Below, piece by piece: positions 1 through 11,953 of a stretch of DNA of 64,000 bases (the first letter of the stretch is position 1; every line of letters begins with the position of its first letter). The stretch is from assembly GCA_009809945.1 (NCBI GenBank), contig WTPW01000071.1, positions 250,721-314,720 on the forward strand, read 5' to 3'. The DNA comes from Gigaspora margarita (Eukaryota > Glomeromycota > Glomeromycetes > Diversisporales > Gigasporaceae). Both the position numbers and the translations under genes were made by a program. The notes under the pieces were generated by a model that was given only the letters and a program-made list of their open reading frames with translations, was not told the DNA's origin and did no database searches.

Positions 1-660
1 ATCTCATAGAATTTAAATAAAAAAAATTCATCGAATTTGGTCTGGTGGTAGTGGATATATCTTCGCTTAAAGTTAAACAAAAAAACAAAACACCTATCAA
101 AATTAAAGCTGCGCCAATTTTTTTAAAAAACTTTGAGCGAAGCTATCTCCATAACCACTGGTCCAAATTTAATAATTTATTTTATTTGAATTCTATGAAT
201 TCATAGAATTTAAATAAAAAATACTTCATCGAATTTGGTCTNGTGGGAGAGGAGATAGCTTCGCTCAAATGTGAAGAAAAACCAAAACGTCTATCTAAAT
301 GCCAATTCTTTTAAAAATCTTTGAGCGAAGTTATCTCCACTACCACCAGACCAAATTCGATAAAATTTTTTTATTTAAATTCTATGGGATTCATAGAATT
401 CAAATAAAAAAAATATCAAATTTGATCCAGTGGTTGTGGAGATAGCTTCGCTCAAAGTTTTTTAAAAAAATTGGCGCAGCTTTAATTTAGATAGACATTT
501 CGATTTTTCAACTTTGAGCGAAGATATCTCCATTACCACCAGACCAAATTCGATAAATTATTTTTTATTTAAATTCTATGAATTCATAGAATTCAAATAA
601 AAAAATTATCAAATTTGGCCCAGTGGTTGTTGAGATAGCTTTGCTCAAAATATTAAAAAA
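1..660. repeat. Tandem array of about 3.5 palindromic units
   Basis: A unit of about 190 bp repeats head to tail, with junctions near 190, 390 and 580 at the motif ATTCATAGAATT. Each unit is itself an inverted repeat: one half reads CGAATTTGGTCTGGTGG then GATAGCTTCGCTCAAA, the other half is its reverse complement (TTTGAGCGAAGCTATCTCC, then ACCACTGGTCCAAATT). The last copy is cut off near 660. It looks like a MITE that amplified in tandem. No coding capacity is seen. Confidence 0.8.
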
Positions 661-1520
661 TTGGTACAGCCTCTATTAGTCTATTCTATAAATGCATTAA
701 GAACGTAAATCAATTTGGGAGTACATTTTAGACCTATCAAAAAAGCAACCACAGATCTATCAAAAACGATACTTTTGCATCTCTAGCAGGGACGTGGAAA
801 AATTTGGATATCAAATTGCAAAAATTTATTTGGATATCAAGTGATATTTGGATAAATTTTGGAATTATTTGGTTTATTTTCAAGCAAGAAAAGCATTGTT
901 CACCATGAAATTACCATGTAACAATAAAATTAAACCTCGATTGCCAATTATGAGTCAAAATGCTATTGATCAGATCACATGAGACTAACGTCTTCAGTTA
1001 TTGGCCAGATCACATAAATTCTGAAATCTGCCAAAGTTTAAAATTTTTATGTTTTATTTATAATATTATATACACTCTAATTGGTATAACTTATCACATT
1101 TGGAAAATTTTGAATTATGTATTAAATTTTAGAAATTTTCAAAATTTTTCATGTCCTTGTCTCTAGGTTCTTCCAGCTTAATAAAAGTTCAGGTTCAGGT
1201 TCAGTGAACCTGAACCTGAGCCTGAACTTGAATAATTTTTGAACATGAACTGAATATAAACTTAAAATTTTTGAACATGAACTGAACATGAACTGAACTT
1301 GAACTTAAAATATATTTAGTTAGGTTCAATTCAAGGTTCATGAACATGTTAAGATTCATAATATATGCCATGTTTATCTAAAATACAAAATTAGAATCAA
1401 TTAGAAAATTGGAGAATCATTACATTTTGTATAATTTTATTAATAAAATCATTAAAAATAGAGGATTTCTGTTTGTTATAGTGTGTATAAACATGGGCCA
1501 ACTAATATCTCAAAATTTTG

Positions 1521-1894
1521 ATTATATGGGCCCTCAAAAGTAGAAACCAAGGAATTTGACTATTTTTTGAAAATTGTCCTATTTGATTGATCAGGTGTAA
1601 AATTTTAGGCCCAATTTTTTTTACTTAATAATGAAAGTCTGATCACTTAATAAATTTTTGCAATACAATAGTTAAAAGCTTTTGATGCTATAATTTAAAA
1701 ATAGATTTATCGAGATTTACCAATAGTAATATGGATCTACAGATCTAATAATCCTGTTTAAACAGATTTGTTAATCATAAATAACCTATTTTTAGATTGT
1801 TTTGATTTTGTGTAACAAAATAGTTTTTGCCAATTTTCTCAAAACCTGTGATCAGCCAAATTCCCTGGTTTCTACTTTTGAGGGCCCATATAAT
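1521..1894. mobile_element. MITE inserted in the left arm of the fold-back element
   Basis: Terminal inverted repeats of about 35 bp start GATTATATGGGCCCTCAAAA and end in the reverse complement. The matching place in the right arm (about 3195-3215) is uninterrupted, so the right arm shows the empty site. About 370 bp, no open frame of note. Confidence 0.75.
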
Positions 1895-2509
1895 CACCTT
1901 TTGGCTACTAATTAAAAAAATTTCTTGCAAAATTTGGTATAAACTGTACCTTGTTCTATTTTAGGCTTACTCTTACCCTAACTATAATCAAAGGTTTAAT
2001 TTTTTGTTTATAAAATTGTTTACAGTACATGTTACACAAATTTGTAAATCAATTGTTAATACCCATGTACATATACACTATGTACAATTAGAAATTTTCT
2101 AAAAATATTGGTTTACTTAAAATTTTACTAATTGAATATAATTTTTTGCACTAATTAAACTTGTTTAGCCCAAAAAATACATCAAATTGGCATATTTTAT
2201 TTTTTTACTTTTTTTTAATATTTGAAAAATATATACTTAATTTTTTGAAAATTTTTATCAATTAATGTATCAGAGAGCTGTACTGGTGATACAAGTAGAA
2301 TTGGCAGGAGAAGCAGGAACCAAAGCGTTTAAATAGGTAATCCCCTAGTTGGGTGTAAGTATGGTAACTAGTATAGAACCTTTGGGCATACTACTTAAAT
2401 TAGACAACCAAAAGTTGTATATCTATATAACAAATATCAGGTGCCAAAGTGGACCTCTTGATCCACAGGCTTGAATAAAAACCTATTCCCATAGCAGGAA
2501 CTTTGATAT

Positions 2510-2875
2510 AAAAAAAAATTTTATCAAAATTTAAAATTAAGTAGCTTTGTTCAAATTTTAAGAAAAATAAAATAAAATATACTAAAATAATATATTTTTG
2601 GTGTTAAACAAGTTTTTTAGACTAAAAATTTAGAACAATTAATAAAATTTAGAGAATTATAGAATTTTATATAATTTTATTAATAAAATTATACAAAATT
2701 CTATGATTTTCTAAATTTTACTAATTGATTCTAACTTTTTAGTCTAAACAAACTTGTTTAACACCAAAAATACATTATTTTAGTATATTTTATTTTAGTT
2801 TTATTAAAGTTTGAGCAAAGTTACTTAATTTTGACTTTTGGATAAAATTTTAAAAAATTAAGTACACTTTTTCAA
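2510..2875. repeat. Central hairpin of the fold-back element
   Basis: Two arms of about 180 bp meet at about 2690 with almost no loop. Each contains TTGGTGTTAAACAAGTTT or its complement. Confidence 0.75.
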
Positions 2876-3312
2876 ATTTTAAAAAAGTAAAATAAAATAT
2901 GCCAATTTGATGTATTTTTTGGTGTTAAACAAGTTTAATTAGCGCAAGAAGTTATGATCAATTAGTAAAATTTTAAGTAAAATAATATTTTTTAGAAAAT
3001 TTCTAATTGCATATAGTGTGTATATACATGGGTATTAACAATTGATTTACAAATTTGTGTAACTGTGTTGTGAATAATTTTATAAACAAAAAATTAAATC
3101 TTTGCTTATAGTTAAGGTAAGAGTGAGCCTAAAATAGAACAAGGTATAGATTATACCAAAATTTTGCAAAGAATTTTTTGTTAGTAGCCAAAAGGTGGTT
3201 TCATAATCAAAAGTTTGAGATATTAGTTAGCCCATGTTTATACACACTATCACAAATAGAAATTCTTTTTTTATGATTTTATTAATAAAATTATAATCCT
3301 CTAATTTTACTA

Positions 3313-3487
3313 CAGTTAGACCTCCTTAAATGCAACCTCTCTAAATGCACAACCTCTCTAAATACATGGTCTAACTTGGTTCCAACTCATATATTACTTA
3401 TAGATTTTTACCTCCCTAAATAAAATACCTCTCTAAATGCAAAGTTTTTTACTGGCCTCTTGATATGCATTTAGAGAGGTCTAACTG
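3313..3487. mobile_element. MITE, Tc1/mariner-like ends (CAGTTAGACCTC)
   Basis: Inverted ends CAGTTAGACCTC and GAGGTCTAACTG are flanked by TA on both sides, as expected of mariner-type target duplication. The interior repeats CCTCTCTAAATGCA-like words. Confidence 0.75.
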
Positions 3488-3530
3488 TAATTGATTTTAA
3501 CTTTGTGCTTTAGGTAAACATGTGCATATA

Positions 3531-3734
3531 CAGTCAACTCTTTTTAATCTGAACTGCCAGGACTGCTTTTTTTTATTATGTAAAAATTTGGAAAAGTTCA
3601 GTTTTCAAAAAGTTATATTTGGCTAATCTGAACTTTATAATAAAATTTACAAATGTTCTAGACGATTTTGTTCAGTTTAGAAAGAGTTTAATAGTGTTCG
3701 GTTTAGAGAGGTTCAGATTAGAGAGAGGCAACTG
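3531..3734. mobile_element. MITE, CAGTCAACTCTTT family, copy 1
   Basis: It begins CAGTCAACTCTTTTTAATCT, ends with the inverse (AGATTAGAGAGAGGCAACTG) and is flanked by TA. Related copies in this window: 32694-32887 (close relative), 38439-38628 and 54457-54644 (same ends, different interiors). Confidence 0.8.
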
Positions 3735-4529
3735 TATTATAACTTGATACTTTCGTAAATCTTGAACTGAACCTGAACTGAACATATTTTAAGTTCAAGT
3801 TCAATTCATGTTCAAAAATTTTAAGTGCATGTTCAATTTATGTTTAAAAATTTTTTTAAGTTCAGGTTCAGATTCATTGACCTGAACCTGAACTCTTATT
3901 GAACTGAATGAATCTAGAAACCAGGAATATGAAAAATTTGAAAATAAATTTTTTCCAATTTTTCCGAATTTAGGCTCCAATTTTAAATTTCTAAAATTTA
4001 ATACATAACTCAAAATTTTCCTAATATGATAAGTTATACCAATTAGAGTGTATGTAATATTATAAATAAAACATAAAAATTATAAACTTTGGCAGATTTC
4101 AGAATTCATGTGATCTGGCCAATAACTGAAGACGTTAGTCTCATTTGATCTGATCAATAGCATTTTGACTCATGATTGGCAATCGAATTGCAAGTTTAAT
4201 TTTATGTTACATGGTAATTTCATTATTTGATTGGTGAACAATGCTTTCTTGTTTGAAAATAAACCAAATAATTCCAATTTTTATCCAAATATCACTTGAT
4301 ATCCAAATAAATTTTTGCAATTTGATATCCAAATTTTTCCACATCCCTGCTAGAGACCCTAAATTTGATCATGTGGTCACGTGCTGTCAATTGTCTTATA
4401 CTATATATTTACATATATAAAAAAACCTCTGGGCAGCCGGGTCTAAAAATTTTCTAATTTTATGAAAACCATATATTATTTGTATCACCTANTTTAAAAT
4501 TTTTTACTTAATGTATGTAAAAATTATAG

Positions 4530-4640
4530 AAAAATCAACTTAATGATAATTCTATCAATGACTCTATTGAAAATAGAGTGAAAAGTACTGATTTTCCTGT
4601 TGTTGTTATAGAAGAAGATAAATGCTTTAGCAATAGACAG
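4530..4640 (+). CDS. Possible isolated coding exon of unknown function
   Basis: An AG at 4528-4529 and a GTAAAC at 4641 bound a 111-nt frame without stops, encoding 37 residues with an acidic end (PVVVIEEDKCFSNRQ). The composition is less AT-rich than its surroundings. No family is recognised and no neighbouring exon was found, so this may be the remnant of a lost gene or chance. Confidence 0.25.
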
Positions 4641-4863
4641 GTAAACTCTACTATATAACAAAATTTCACTGGTCTAATTTTTTATTTTGTTATTTTTAAA
4701 AGCGGATAGATAAACATCAATTTTTTTGAGCCAGTAAAAAATTGTTGCGCCTCCAAAATTCGAAAATTTTGCTGCAATTTCATTGGGCAAAAAAAATTTG
4801 ATGTACACGAAACCGATATGCAAATCATTTCCCAATCAAATTTCGAATCAATACGATAATTTT

Positions 4864-5001
4864 GGGGAAAGCTACGGACACAACACACGTGATAAATCCG
4901 GCCATGTTGTGCATATAAGCCCCCTAACCTTAACGCTAACCCTAACTCTGGTCAATGTTGTGCAAATAAGCACCTGAAATGTTGTGTCCGTAGCTTTCCC
5001 T
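4864..5001. mobile_element. hAT-type MITE with telomere-like core
   Basis: Inverted ends of about 21 bp (GGGAAAGCTACGGACACAACA and its complement) are flanked by an 8-bp duplication ATAATTTT (4856-4863 and 5002-5009), which is the hAT signature. The core holds degenerate CCCTAAC-type words (CCTAACCTTAACGCTAACCC). It was carried in by the MITE and is not a telomere. Confidence 0.85.
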
Positions 5002-5009
5002 ATAATTTT

Positions 5010-5687
5010 CCCCATGGGCCCGAAAATTCACATGATAAATATACTATAATATTTGATGTCAATAAATTTAATACTTCACGTAAAAAAGNAAGGGGATTAT
5101 TTTTTACTCTCATTAATTATAATTACATAGAACTTGATGCTAATGTTATCTTTTATACCACTGTAACCATTGTAATTTCTGCTACAAAGAGTTTCACAAA
5201 TTAGTCACTCACTGGTATCTATAGATTTCTGCCAAGACCTTGCTTGGTTTATGTAATTAATTGGCGCTAGCTGTTAGTGAGACTTACTTTGTACCTCTTT
5301 CCGAACTTATGTTCTGAATTTATAATCAACAATATCACAAGAGGATTTCAGCACATATATGCCTTATATAACTTCTCATTTTCACTCTATCTTTACCATT
5401 ACTTTTCTAGATGGAACTTCTAACCGATCAAATAAATATTTTTATCTGTANATAAATGAATATAGTATTTCCGGATTAAAAAAGATTATATTAAATAAAT
5501 ATTATATTTGTACTGTATTTCTGACGCAAAAAGTTTACTTATTAAGATTTTTATTGTTATTTTTATTTTATTTTATTTTTTTTGTGATGTCTATAAAAAT
5601 AACCTACAAGTGAGATTTTTCAAAACAAGGAGTCCAGGTTTTTTAATTTTTTTTTATATTTTATTTATATTTTCATTCTAGATTACG
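5010..5687. other. Upstream region of the secreted-protein gene
   Basis: No recognisable gene. A possible 5'-UTR intron runs from GTGAGATT near 5610 to the CATTCTAG at about 5680, just before the start codon. Several isolated N bases fall here. Confidence 0.3.
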
Positions 5688-6256
5688 ATGGGTTATCGAA
5701 TTTCTGTGTTAATTTTGTTCTTAATAATCCATTCAATTTTCTATTCATTCGTCTTCTCTATTACTTGTGAAGAATGTTATGCTGATTGTGATAAGCAATG
5801 CCTGCCTGGTCCTGCCCATGGTGGTTGTGTTCTCGGNTGTGAAGCTGCATGNTGTGCTGGCGGTTGTACTAGTACAGTTCTTTGCCTGATAAACTTTTCN
5901 GAGCCGCCTCAATCAAAACCAACGACACCACCACAACCAAAACCAGCGACACTACCACCACCAAAACCTACGACACCGCCACCNCCATCTTGTAACTATA
6001 ATACTAAATGTACATGCCCTTCATCTGCTACGCAAGGTCAATATTGTGGTGGTCAAACTGGTAAATAATCAAATTCTATCCTTATTTGCACGACTGATTC
6101 AATTTTTAGCACCTTAACCTTTTTTATTTTCTTTTCTTAGGAATGGGGCCATCTTGTGTCAAAACTAACGTATATGAATGCAGTACTGGTGGTACTAGTG
6201 TTTGTGAATATGGTTATCGTGATTCTTGTGCACAGTGTGGCAAATTATCTTGCTGA
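5688..6256 (+). CDS. Secreted cysteine-rich protein with Pro/Thr/Lys linker
   Basis: Two exons, 5688-6060 and 6141-6256, are joined across an 80-nt GT-AG intron whose 3' site is TTTTCTTTTCTTAG; the frame is kept (phase 1) and ends at TGA, giving about 162 residues. Residues 1-24 form a signal peptide (MGYRISVLILFLIIHSIFYS...). A first Cys-rich block follows (CEECYADCDKQC...), then a low-complexity linker of repeated KPTTPP/PKPATLPPP from about residue 70 to 100, then a second Cys block (CTCPSSATQGQYCGG... ending CAQCGKLSC). No enzyme family is recognised. The layout resembles small secreted effector or cell-wall proteins of symbiotic fungi, but that is inference. Four N bases leave a few residues undefined. 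Confidence 0.75.
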
Positions 6257-6628
6257 ATATGCCACTTCTATATCATTTGTTAAATATGTATTTTCTATTT
6301 ATATATANATGATTAGGTATTTGATTAAAAATAAATANCATTTTTAGTTGAAATTGATAAAGTGTTCAAAATCTCAAGAAGATTCTCATTTTATTTTTCA
6401 TTTGGTTTATAATAAACTCAAGATTTTGATCCAAACTAGTTTTTTCTATTTTATTTTGAATAAAATTATTTAATAAACTCATAAATACATTTATGCTCAA
6501 CCTATGCTGATTGGTGCTTATTAAATGAGGCTGCTTTTTTGATTTCTGCCAAAATTTACTCTTTGCTTTCAGATACATGCTCTGTACAATTCTTTTTATC
6601 CAAATATTTAAGGCAGTCAAGAATGTTC
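6257..6628. other. AT-rich spacer
   Basis: No supported gene or repeat; open frames here are short and AT-driven. Confidence 0.4.
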
Positions 6629-9345
6629 CATTTTGTATAGCTTACATTACTCAATTAATCAGTAACACCACTTGAAATGTCCATCCAAAAAAAAAAAAAA
6701 TTCCAATGTTCACGCCTGTAGAACTTCCACAAAAACATCAATTTTACCATAAATCTCCCCTAACGTGACCTAACACTAACACTAACCCCTAAACCTAACA
6801 TCCTATTGGATAAAAATCAAGAGGAGGTAATTTTTGTGGGAGAGCTAGTTAATCATTTTAAAAAAACGTATCCCTTAATCTGTAGATCATTTCCAGCCAA
6901 ATTTGCCTGGAAAATTTTTATAATTTGTATTATCGTACTAAATTGACCTAACTGTTACAAAAATTGTTATCTATGTTTGCTACCAAAATCTGCGCAAGTC
7001 ATGGGATGGGCATCATGTTTTCTGCCTTACATTAGTTGTTATTTTTTTAAAAAAAGTTGATATAAATGGTTAAGATCAACAACCATGTATATTTGCCATC
7101 CAAATTCAAACCTATAAATCCCAATTCCTAACCCAAATCCCACTATCAAAATCCCAAAATCAAATAATAGAACAAATCCCAAATTAAATACAAATTCCAA
7201 ATTAAATATAAATCCCAAATTAGGTACAAATCCCAAATTAGGTACAAATCCCAAACTAGATACAAATCTTAAATTAAATACAAATTTCAGATAAATGCAA
7301 ATTTTTAAATAAAAATAAATTTAATATAATAATTAATAATGATTTTGATTGTTAATGACTTAAATTTTATAAATACTATAAATTTGATATCTAAATATAT
7401 TTTATTGCAAACAGCAATTTTACTTTTACATTTATCTTGAAATATTAATTATTGTAAACATAATTATTGGGAAGACAGCTACTTCTGTAAGGCAATTTTA
7501 TCTTTATATTTGTAACAATTTATATTACCTATTTGTGATACTAATTGTGCTTGTAAAACTTTTTATATACTTATAACTTTTAAAGGAATATTATCCAATT
7601 TGGATTAGGCCCTAAAGAAAATCTTAATAAATCAACTTGAAATTAATTAAGAAGTTTATTAGAAATGAATTTGTTTTGTTACAACTTGATTGAAAAATTT
7701 CTTCACATGCAATTCATCCAATTTTTAATAAATAATTGTAAAATATAATTATAGAGTAGATTAAAAAATGTATATTAAATTTGGTTTAAATTACATATCA
7801 TTAGTGTCCATATTGGCCAGATCAGGCTAGGTCAGATCAGGTTTTCACAGGTCTGGTTATTTTGTAAGCCTAGCCCAAACTTGCTCAAATTTATTATAGA
7901 TTTGAAAATTTAAGCCTAAACTTTTAAAAATTACTATAGTTTTTAATAGACTAACTGAGTCTAAGCCCAGACCATNATTTTGTATAGCTTACATTACTCA
8001 ATTAATCAGTAACACCACTTGAAATGTCCATCCAAAAAAAAAAAAAATTCCAATGTTCACGCCTGTAGAACTTCCACAAAAACATCAATTTTACCATAAA
8101 TCTCCCCTAACGTGACCATACACTAACACTAACCCCTAACCCCCTAACATCCTAATTGGATAAAAATCACGAGGGGATATTTTTTGTGGGAGAGCTAGTT
8201 AATCATTTTAAAAAACGTATCCCTTAATCTGTAGATCATTTCCAGCCAAATTTGCCTGAAAAATTTTTATAATTTGTATTATCGTACTAAATTGCCTAAC
8301 CTTAAAATTATTACAAAAATTGTTATCTATGTTTGCTACGAAAATCTGCGCAAGTCATGGGATGGGCATCATGTTTTCTGTCTTACATTTAGTTGTTATT
8401 TTTTAAAAAAAGTTGATATAAATGGTTAAGATCAACAACCTGAAATTAACAATAACGTGTATAATTGCCACCCAAATTCAAAACTATAAATCCCAATTCC
8501 TAACCCCAAAACCCACTATCAAAATCCCAAAATCAAATAATAGAACAAATCCCAAATTAAATACAAATTCCAAATTAAATATAAATCCCAAATTAGGTAC
8601 AAATCCCAAATTAGGTACAAATCCCAAACTAGATACAAATCTTAAATTAAATACAAATTTCAGATAAATNCAAATTTTTAAATAAAAATAAATTTAATAT
8701 AATAATTAATAATAATTTTGATTGTTTATGAGCTTAAATTTTATAAATACAATAAATTTGATATCTAAATATATATTATTGCAAACAGCAATTTTACTTT
8801 TGCATTTATCTTGAAATATTAATTATTGAAAACATAATTAGTGGGAAGACAGCTACTTCTGTAAGGCAATTTTATCTTTATATTGTAACAATTTATATTA
8901 CCTATTTGTGATACTAATTGTGCTTGTAAAACTTTTTACATACTTATAACTTTTAAAGGAATATTATCCAATTTGGATTAGGCCCTAAAGAAAACCTTAA
9001 TAAATCAACTTGAAATTAATTAAGTTTATTAGAAATGAATTCATTTTGTTACAACTTGATTGAAAAATTTCTTCTTGTGCAATTCATCCAATTTTTAATA
9101 AATAATTGTAAAATATAACTTTAGAGTAGATTAAAAAATATATATATTAAATTTGTTTTAAATTACATATTATTAGTGTTCATATTGGGCCAGATTAGGC
9201 TGGGTCTGGTCAGGTTTTCACAGGCCTGATTATTTTGTAAGCCTAGCCCAAACTTGCTCAAATTTATTATAGGTTTAAAAATTTAAGCCCAAACCTGGTT
9301 TAATTTTAAAAATTACTATAGTTTTTAATAGACTAACTTGGCACC
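6629..9345. repeat. Tandem duplication of a 1.35 kb unit
   Basis: The stretch starting TTTTGTATAGCTTACATTAC at about 6629 recurs at about 7977 and stays closely alike to about 9340. Each unit contains a telomere-like CCTAACACTAACACTAACCC stretch, and an 18-bp minisatellite (AAATCCCAAATTAGGTAC, about 7195-7290 and 8560-8670). The minisatellite gives spurious N/P/K-rich open frames on both strands. Copy 1 breaks off inside a hAT MITE that is complete in copy 2. A single N (7976) sits at the junction, so an assembly join is possible. Confidence 0.8.
7802..7975. mobile_element. Truncated copy of the TAGTGTTCATATTGG hAT MITE
   Basis: The left end TAGTGTCCATATTGG follows CATATCAT (7794-7801), as in the complete copy at 9174-9471. 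The right part is missing at the duplication junction. Confidence 0.7.
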
Positions 9346-9471
9346 TATTATTTTTGGATTAATCTGGTATTGGCCCAAATTGATCATGTGCCTAAAAATT
9401 TAGGCCAAACTTGTAAATTTGCAGGTTGGGCCTGGGTCAGGTTGGCTTAACCCAGCCCAATATGAACCCTA
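9174..9471. mobile_element. hAT-type MITE, 298 bp
   Basis: The ends TAGTGTTCATATTGGGC and GCCCAATATGAACCCTA are inverted. The flank CATATTAT (CATATCAT in the older copy at 7794) matches CATATCAT at 9472-9479, an 8-bp target duplication. The interior is rich in GGCCTGG/AAGCCTAGCCC words. Confidence 0.85.
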
Positions 9472-9479
9472 CATATCAT

Positions 9480-10457
9480 ACTAAAAATAGTTTAAGAGCA
9501 GGAGTATGTTAATTATTTTTTATATTATCTTAGTAACACAACATGATTTTTACAAAAAATAAAAATATGCTATAAATTAATCTTTATCAAATTTTAGTAG
9601 TAAATAGGATAGATTATGTTCTTTATAGTAGTAAAAAAATTTAATAGATAAAATATTTTAAAAAAATATAATAATATATATTGTAAAGTTTCCAGTGAGA
9701 CTTCAAATTTTCTGGTATTACACAAATTATTAATTAAATATCATATAATCATCATATAACAAAATAATATCTAATTTTATATACATATATCTCAATAAAT
9801 AACTAATTAATTTTTATTATTTTACTACTATTAGAATTAGAAAAACCTATTCTACAACTTACAATTAATTTTTAAAATAGTTTAATTAATAAAATATTTT
9901 TTAATATTCAAAAGAAAAAATAGTAATACAAAAATCATATAAAAATGATCAATATACCCCTAATCTTAAACTATCTTGAAGTAAACTACAAATTAATACA
10001 GAACATACTAGCAAATTTGATTGTTAATATTTCAAGATTTGCTAATTTAAGGTTTTTTAATCCAATAATCTTTAGTAGTTCTAATAGTATATAAATATAA
10101 TCCTCTTTATAATAAAATAAAAGATTTACAGTATTAATTAAAAGATTTGCCTTAGTAAACTTTCTAATATATTACAAAATAAAAATAAATATTTATGTAA
10201 TTTGGTTATTACTATATTGATATAAAATTTAATTGTATCTGTTTTAATAATCTAATAATTACTTAATTTTAATTTAATATTAAAATATAAAATAGATTAT
10301 ATAAAATGTTTTAATAATCTGATAATTACATAATTTTAATTTAATATTAAAATATAAAATAGATTATATAAATGTTAAATAAACTAAAAATCACTCTAAT
10401 AATTATAAACCTGTTTATAATAAACACTATAATGAATATACTATAACAAGCATACTA
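9480..10457. other. AT-rich DNA with an 80-bp tandem pair
   Basis: No gene is visible. Near 10230-10380 a unit of about 80 bp (AATAATCTAATAATTACTTA... ending ATAGATTATATAAA) is present twice in tandem. Confidence 0.5.
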
Positions 10458-10612
10458 TTAAAGTTTGAAATTGTTTAACCATTTAAAAATTGCTCTATAG
10501 TTCTGGTCAGAATTATGTTGGTTGTGGGCCAGAATTATTTTAATGCTAGCCAAATTAAATAGTTAAACAGTTAAATGATTAAATGATTAAAAAAATTTTA
10601 GGCAGTTCCAAT

Positions 10613-11938
10613 TAGTGTTCCTCATGGATTGGTTCAGGTCAGGTTTTCTCTAAAATCTGAACCTGACCTGAAAAACTAGTTTGGTTCTAAAACATATTCA
10701 GAACCAGCTATAATAAACCCAGAACCGACCTGAAACTATTAAAAAAAATTTTATTACAATTTACAAATTTTTATAATTTTGATATTTGAGATCCATTATG
10801 TTTATTAAAATTTATTAAAACATTTATTATTTAAGTATCTAATTCTCTTTACCAGGATCTCAAGAACATCACCATCTATATTGTTTTACTAGATAATCAA
10901 TTTTGTTTATCAGTTACCATATCAGCAATTATGATTTGTATTTTAATGATTCTATATTGTAAGGGGCATGCCATTTATTACATAATTTTTACCATGGATA
11001 CATGGTCAGAAGTAGTGATCACATCTATATATTATATTTTCATTTAGAATTAGATAAAATGATCACACTATACATGGATAGAGGTGGCTACTAAGTAAAA
11101 AATATTACATAATAAATGTCATGCCCCTAAAAAAATAGTCACAAAATATACAATGCAATTAAAAAAACTTATAGCTTTGTTGATTTAACATGTCTAAAAT
11201 GGAAACACTTTGTGTTTTATTAACTCTGGTACTTTATTTCCATGTTTAGTAGCAAGATGCTTTCTAAAACTTGACATTGATCTATCTTCTGGATTTTTAA
11301 GTGTTTATTGCAAAATTCACATATTGCAACTAATCTATTTTTATTTTTTTTCTTTGTAAAATAGTTCCACATAAATGATCTACAAATAAATTTATTAGAA
11401 CATACATAATATAATAATATAATCAAATTGTTTAAATTATATATTACTTTATACCTTTAGAAGACTTACTACCAACTTCTATAGACAATTCATCATCTGA
11501 GCAAGTAATGTTTAGCTTCTGAACTTCATTACAAGACAATTTATCTGACAGTTCATGAGCTTCGCTACCAGACAATATATCTGTTTTTTCTTGTGCTTTA
11601 TCATAAAATAGTATAGTTGGACTTGATATTATTTTTATAAGAATTTTTTTCTATGTTTTTCTTTTACAAAAACAGTATAATCATAAATTTCACCTTTATA
11701 TTAAGAATTTTTTTGAAAAAAAATATACGCATATAAGAAAAAATTAAAAAAATTGAGATTATCATATTTGCTATCACTATCAATCTAATTATAAAATTGC
11801 ATATTACCACCAGGTCAGTTCAGATATTATTGGTTTGGGTCAATTCCAAAGCCTGAAAAGGAGGTCCTAGAAAATTACAGATTTGATCTGATCCAATTGG
11901 TTCAGTTCCAGATCTGGTTTAGGTTTTGAGAAACACTA
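10613..11938 (-). mobile_element. Decayed hAT element (1.33 kb)
   Basis: The ends TAGTGTTCCTCA and TGAGAAACACTA are inverted and flanked by a perfect 8-bp duplication GTTCCAAT (10605-10612 and 11939-11946). The minus strand holds the BED-finger start of a transposase, but the catalytic part is absent, so it is an internal deletion derivative. GGTTCAGGTCAGG-like words flank both ends. Confidence 0.85.
11220..11600 (-). pseudogene. hAT transposase N-terminal fragment, BED zinc finger
   Basis: Reading the minus strand, an acidic Ser-rich lead (about 11600-11460) is followed by a possible intron. Then comes a BED finger: W-NYF-T in RSFMWNYFTKKKNKNR, the CEFCNK pair (CX2C), then KHLATKHGNK with the closing HX4H. 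The last part is in a different frame from the first, one base slipped near 11265, so the domain is broken. BED fingers bind DNA ends in hAT transposases. No DDE/RNase-H or dimerisation region follows. Confidence 0.7.
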
Positions 11939-11953
11939 GTTCCAATCCCTATA

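Larger units (their letters stand above)
781..4355. mobile_element. 3.6 kb nested fold-back element
   Basis: The outer arms (781 to about 1170, and about 3960 to 4355) are inverted copies starting CTCTAGCAGGGACGTGG and ending CCACATCCCTGCTAGAG. Middle arms pair 1900-2250 with 2880-3190, and the innermost arms pair 2510-2690 with 2690-2875, so most of the element can fold into one hairpin. Between the outer and middle arms lie low-complexity runs of the hexamer GAACCT (about 1180-1240 and 3860-3900). No transposase is visible. The left arm carries an extra MITE (1521-1894) that the right arm lacks; the right side carries two others. Probably non-autonomous. Confidence 0.8.
10458..11953. mobile_element. 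hAT-type MITE split by a later hAT insertion
   Basis: The left part (10458-10612) matches the MITE at 36676-36841 (shared TTTAAAAATTGCT, ATGTTGGTTGTGGGCC, AAAAATTTTAGGC). Its right end (CAATCCCTA) appears only at 11945-11953, after the 1.3 kb element inserted between. Confidence 0.8.

Noticed and set aside
4920-4955. Telomere
   Set aside because: The CCCTAAC-type words are degenerate, short and lie in the core of a MITE flanked by an 8-bp duplication.
7039-8667. Asn/Pro/Lys-rich and Gly/Phe-rich open frames
   Set aside because: An 18-bp minisatellite keeps both strands open; no gene signals.
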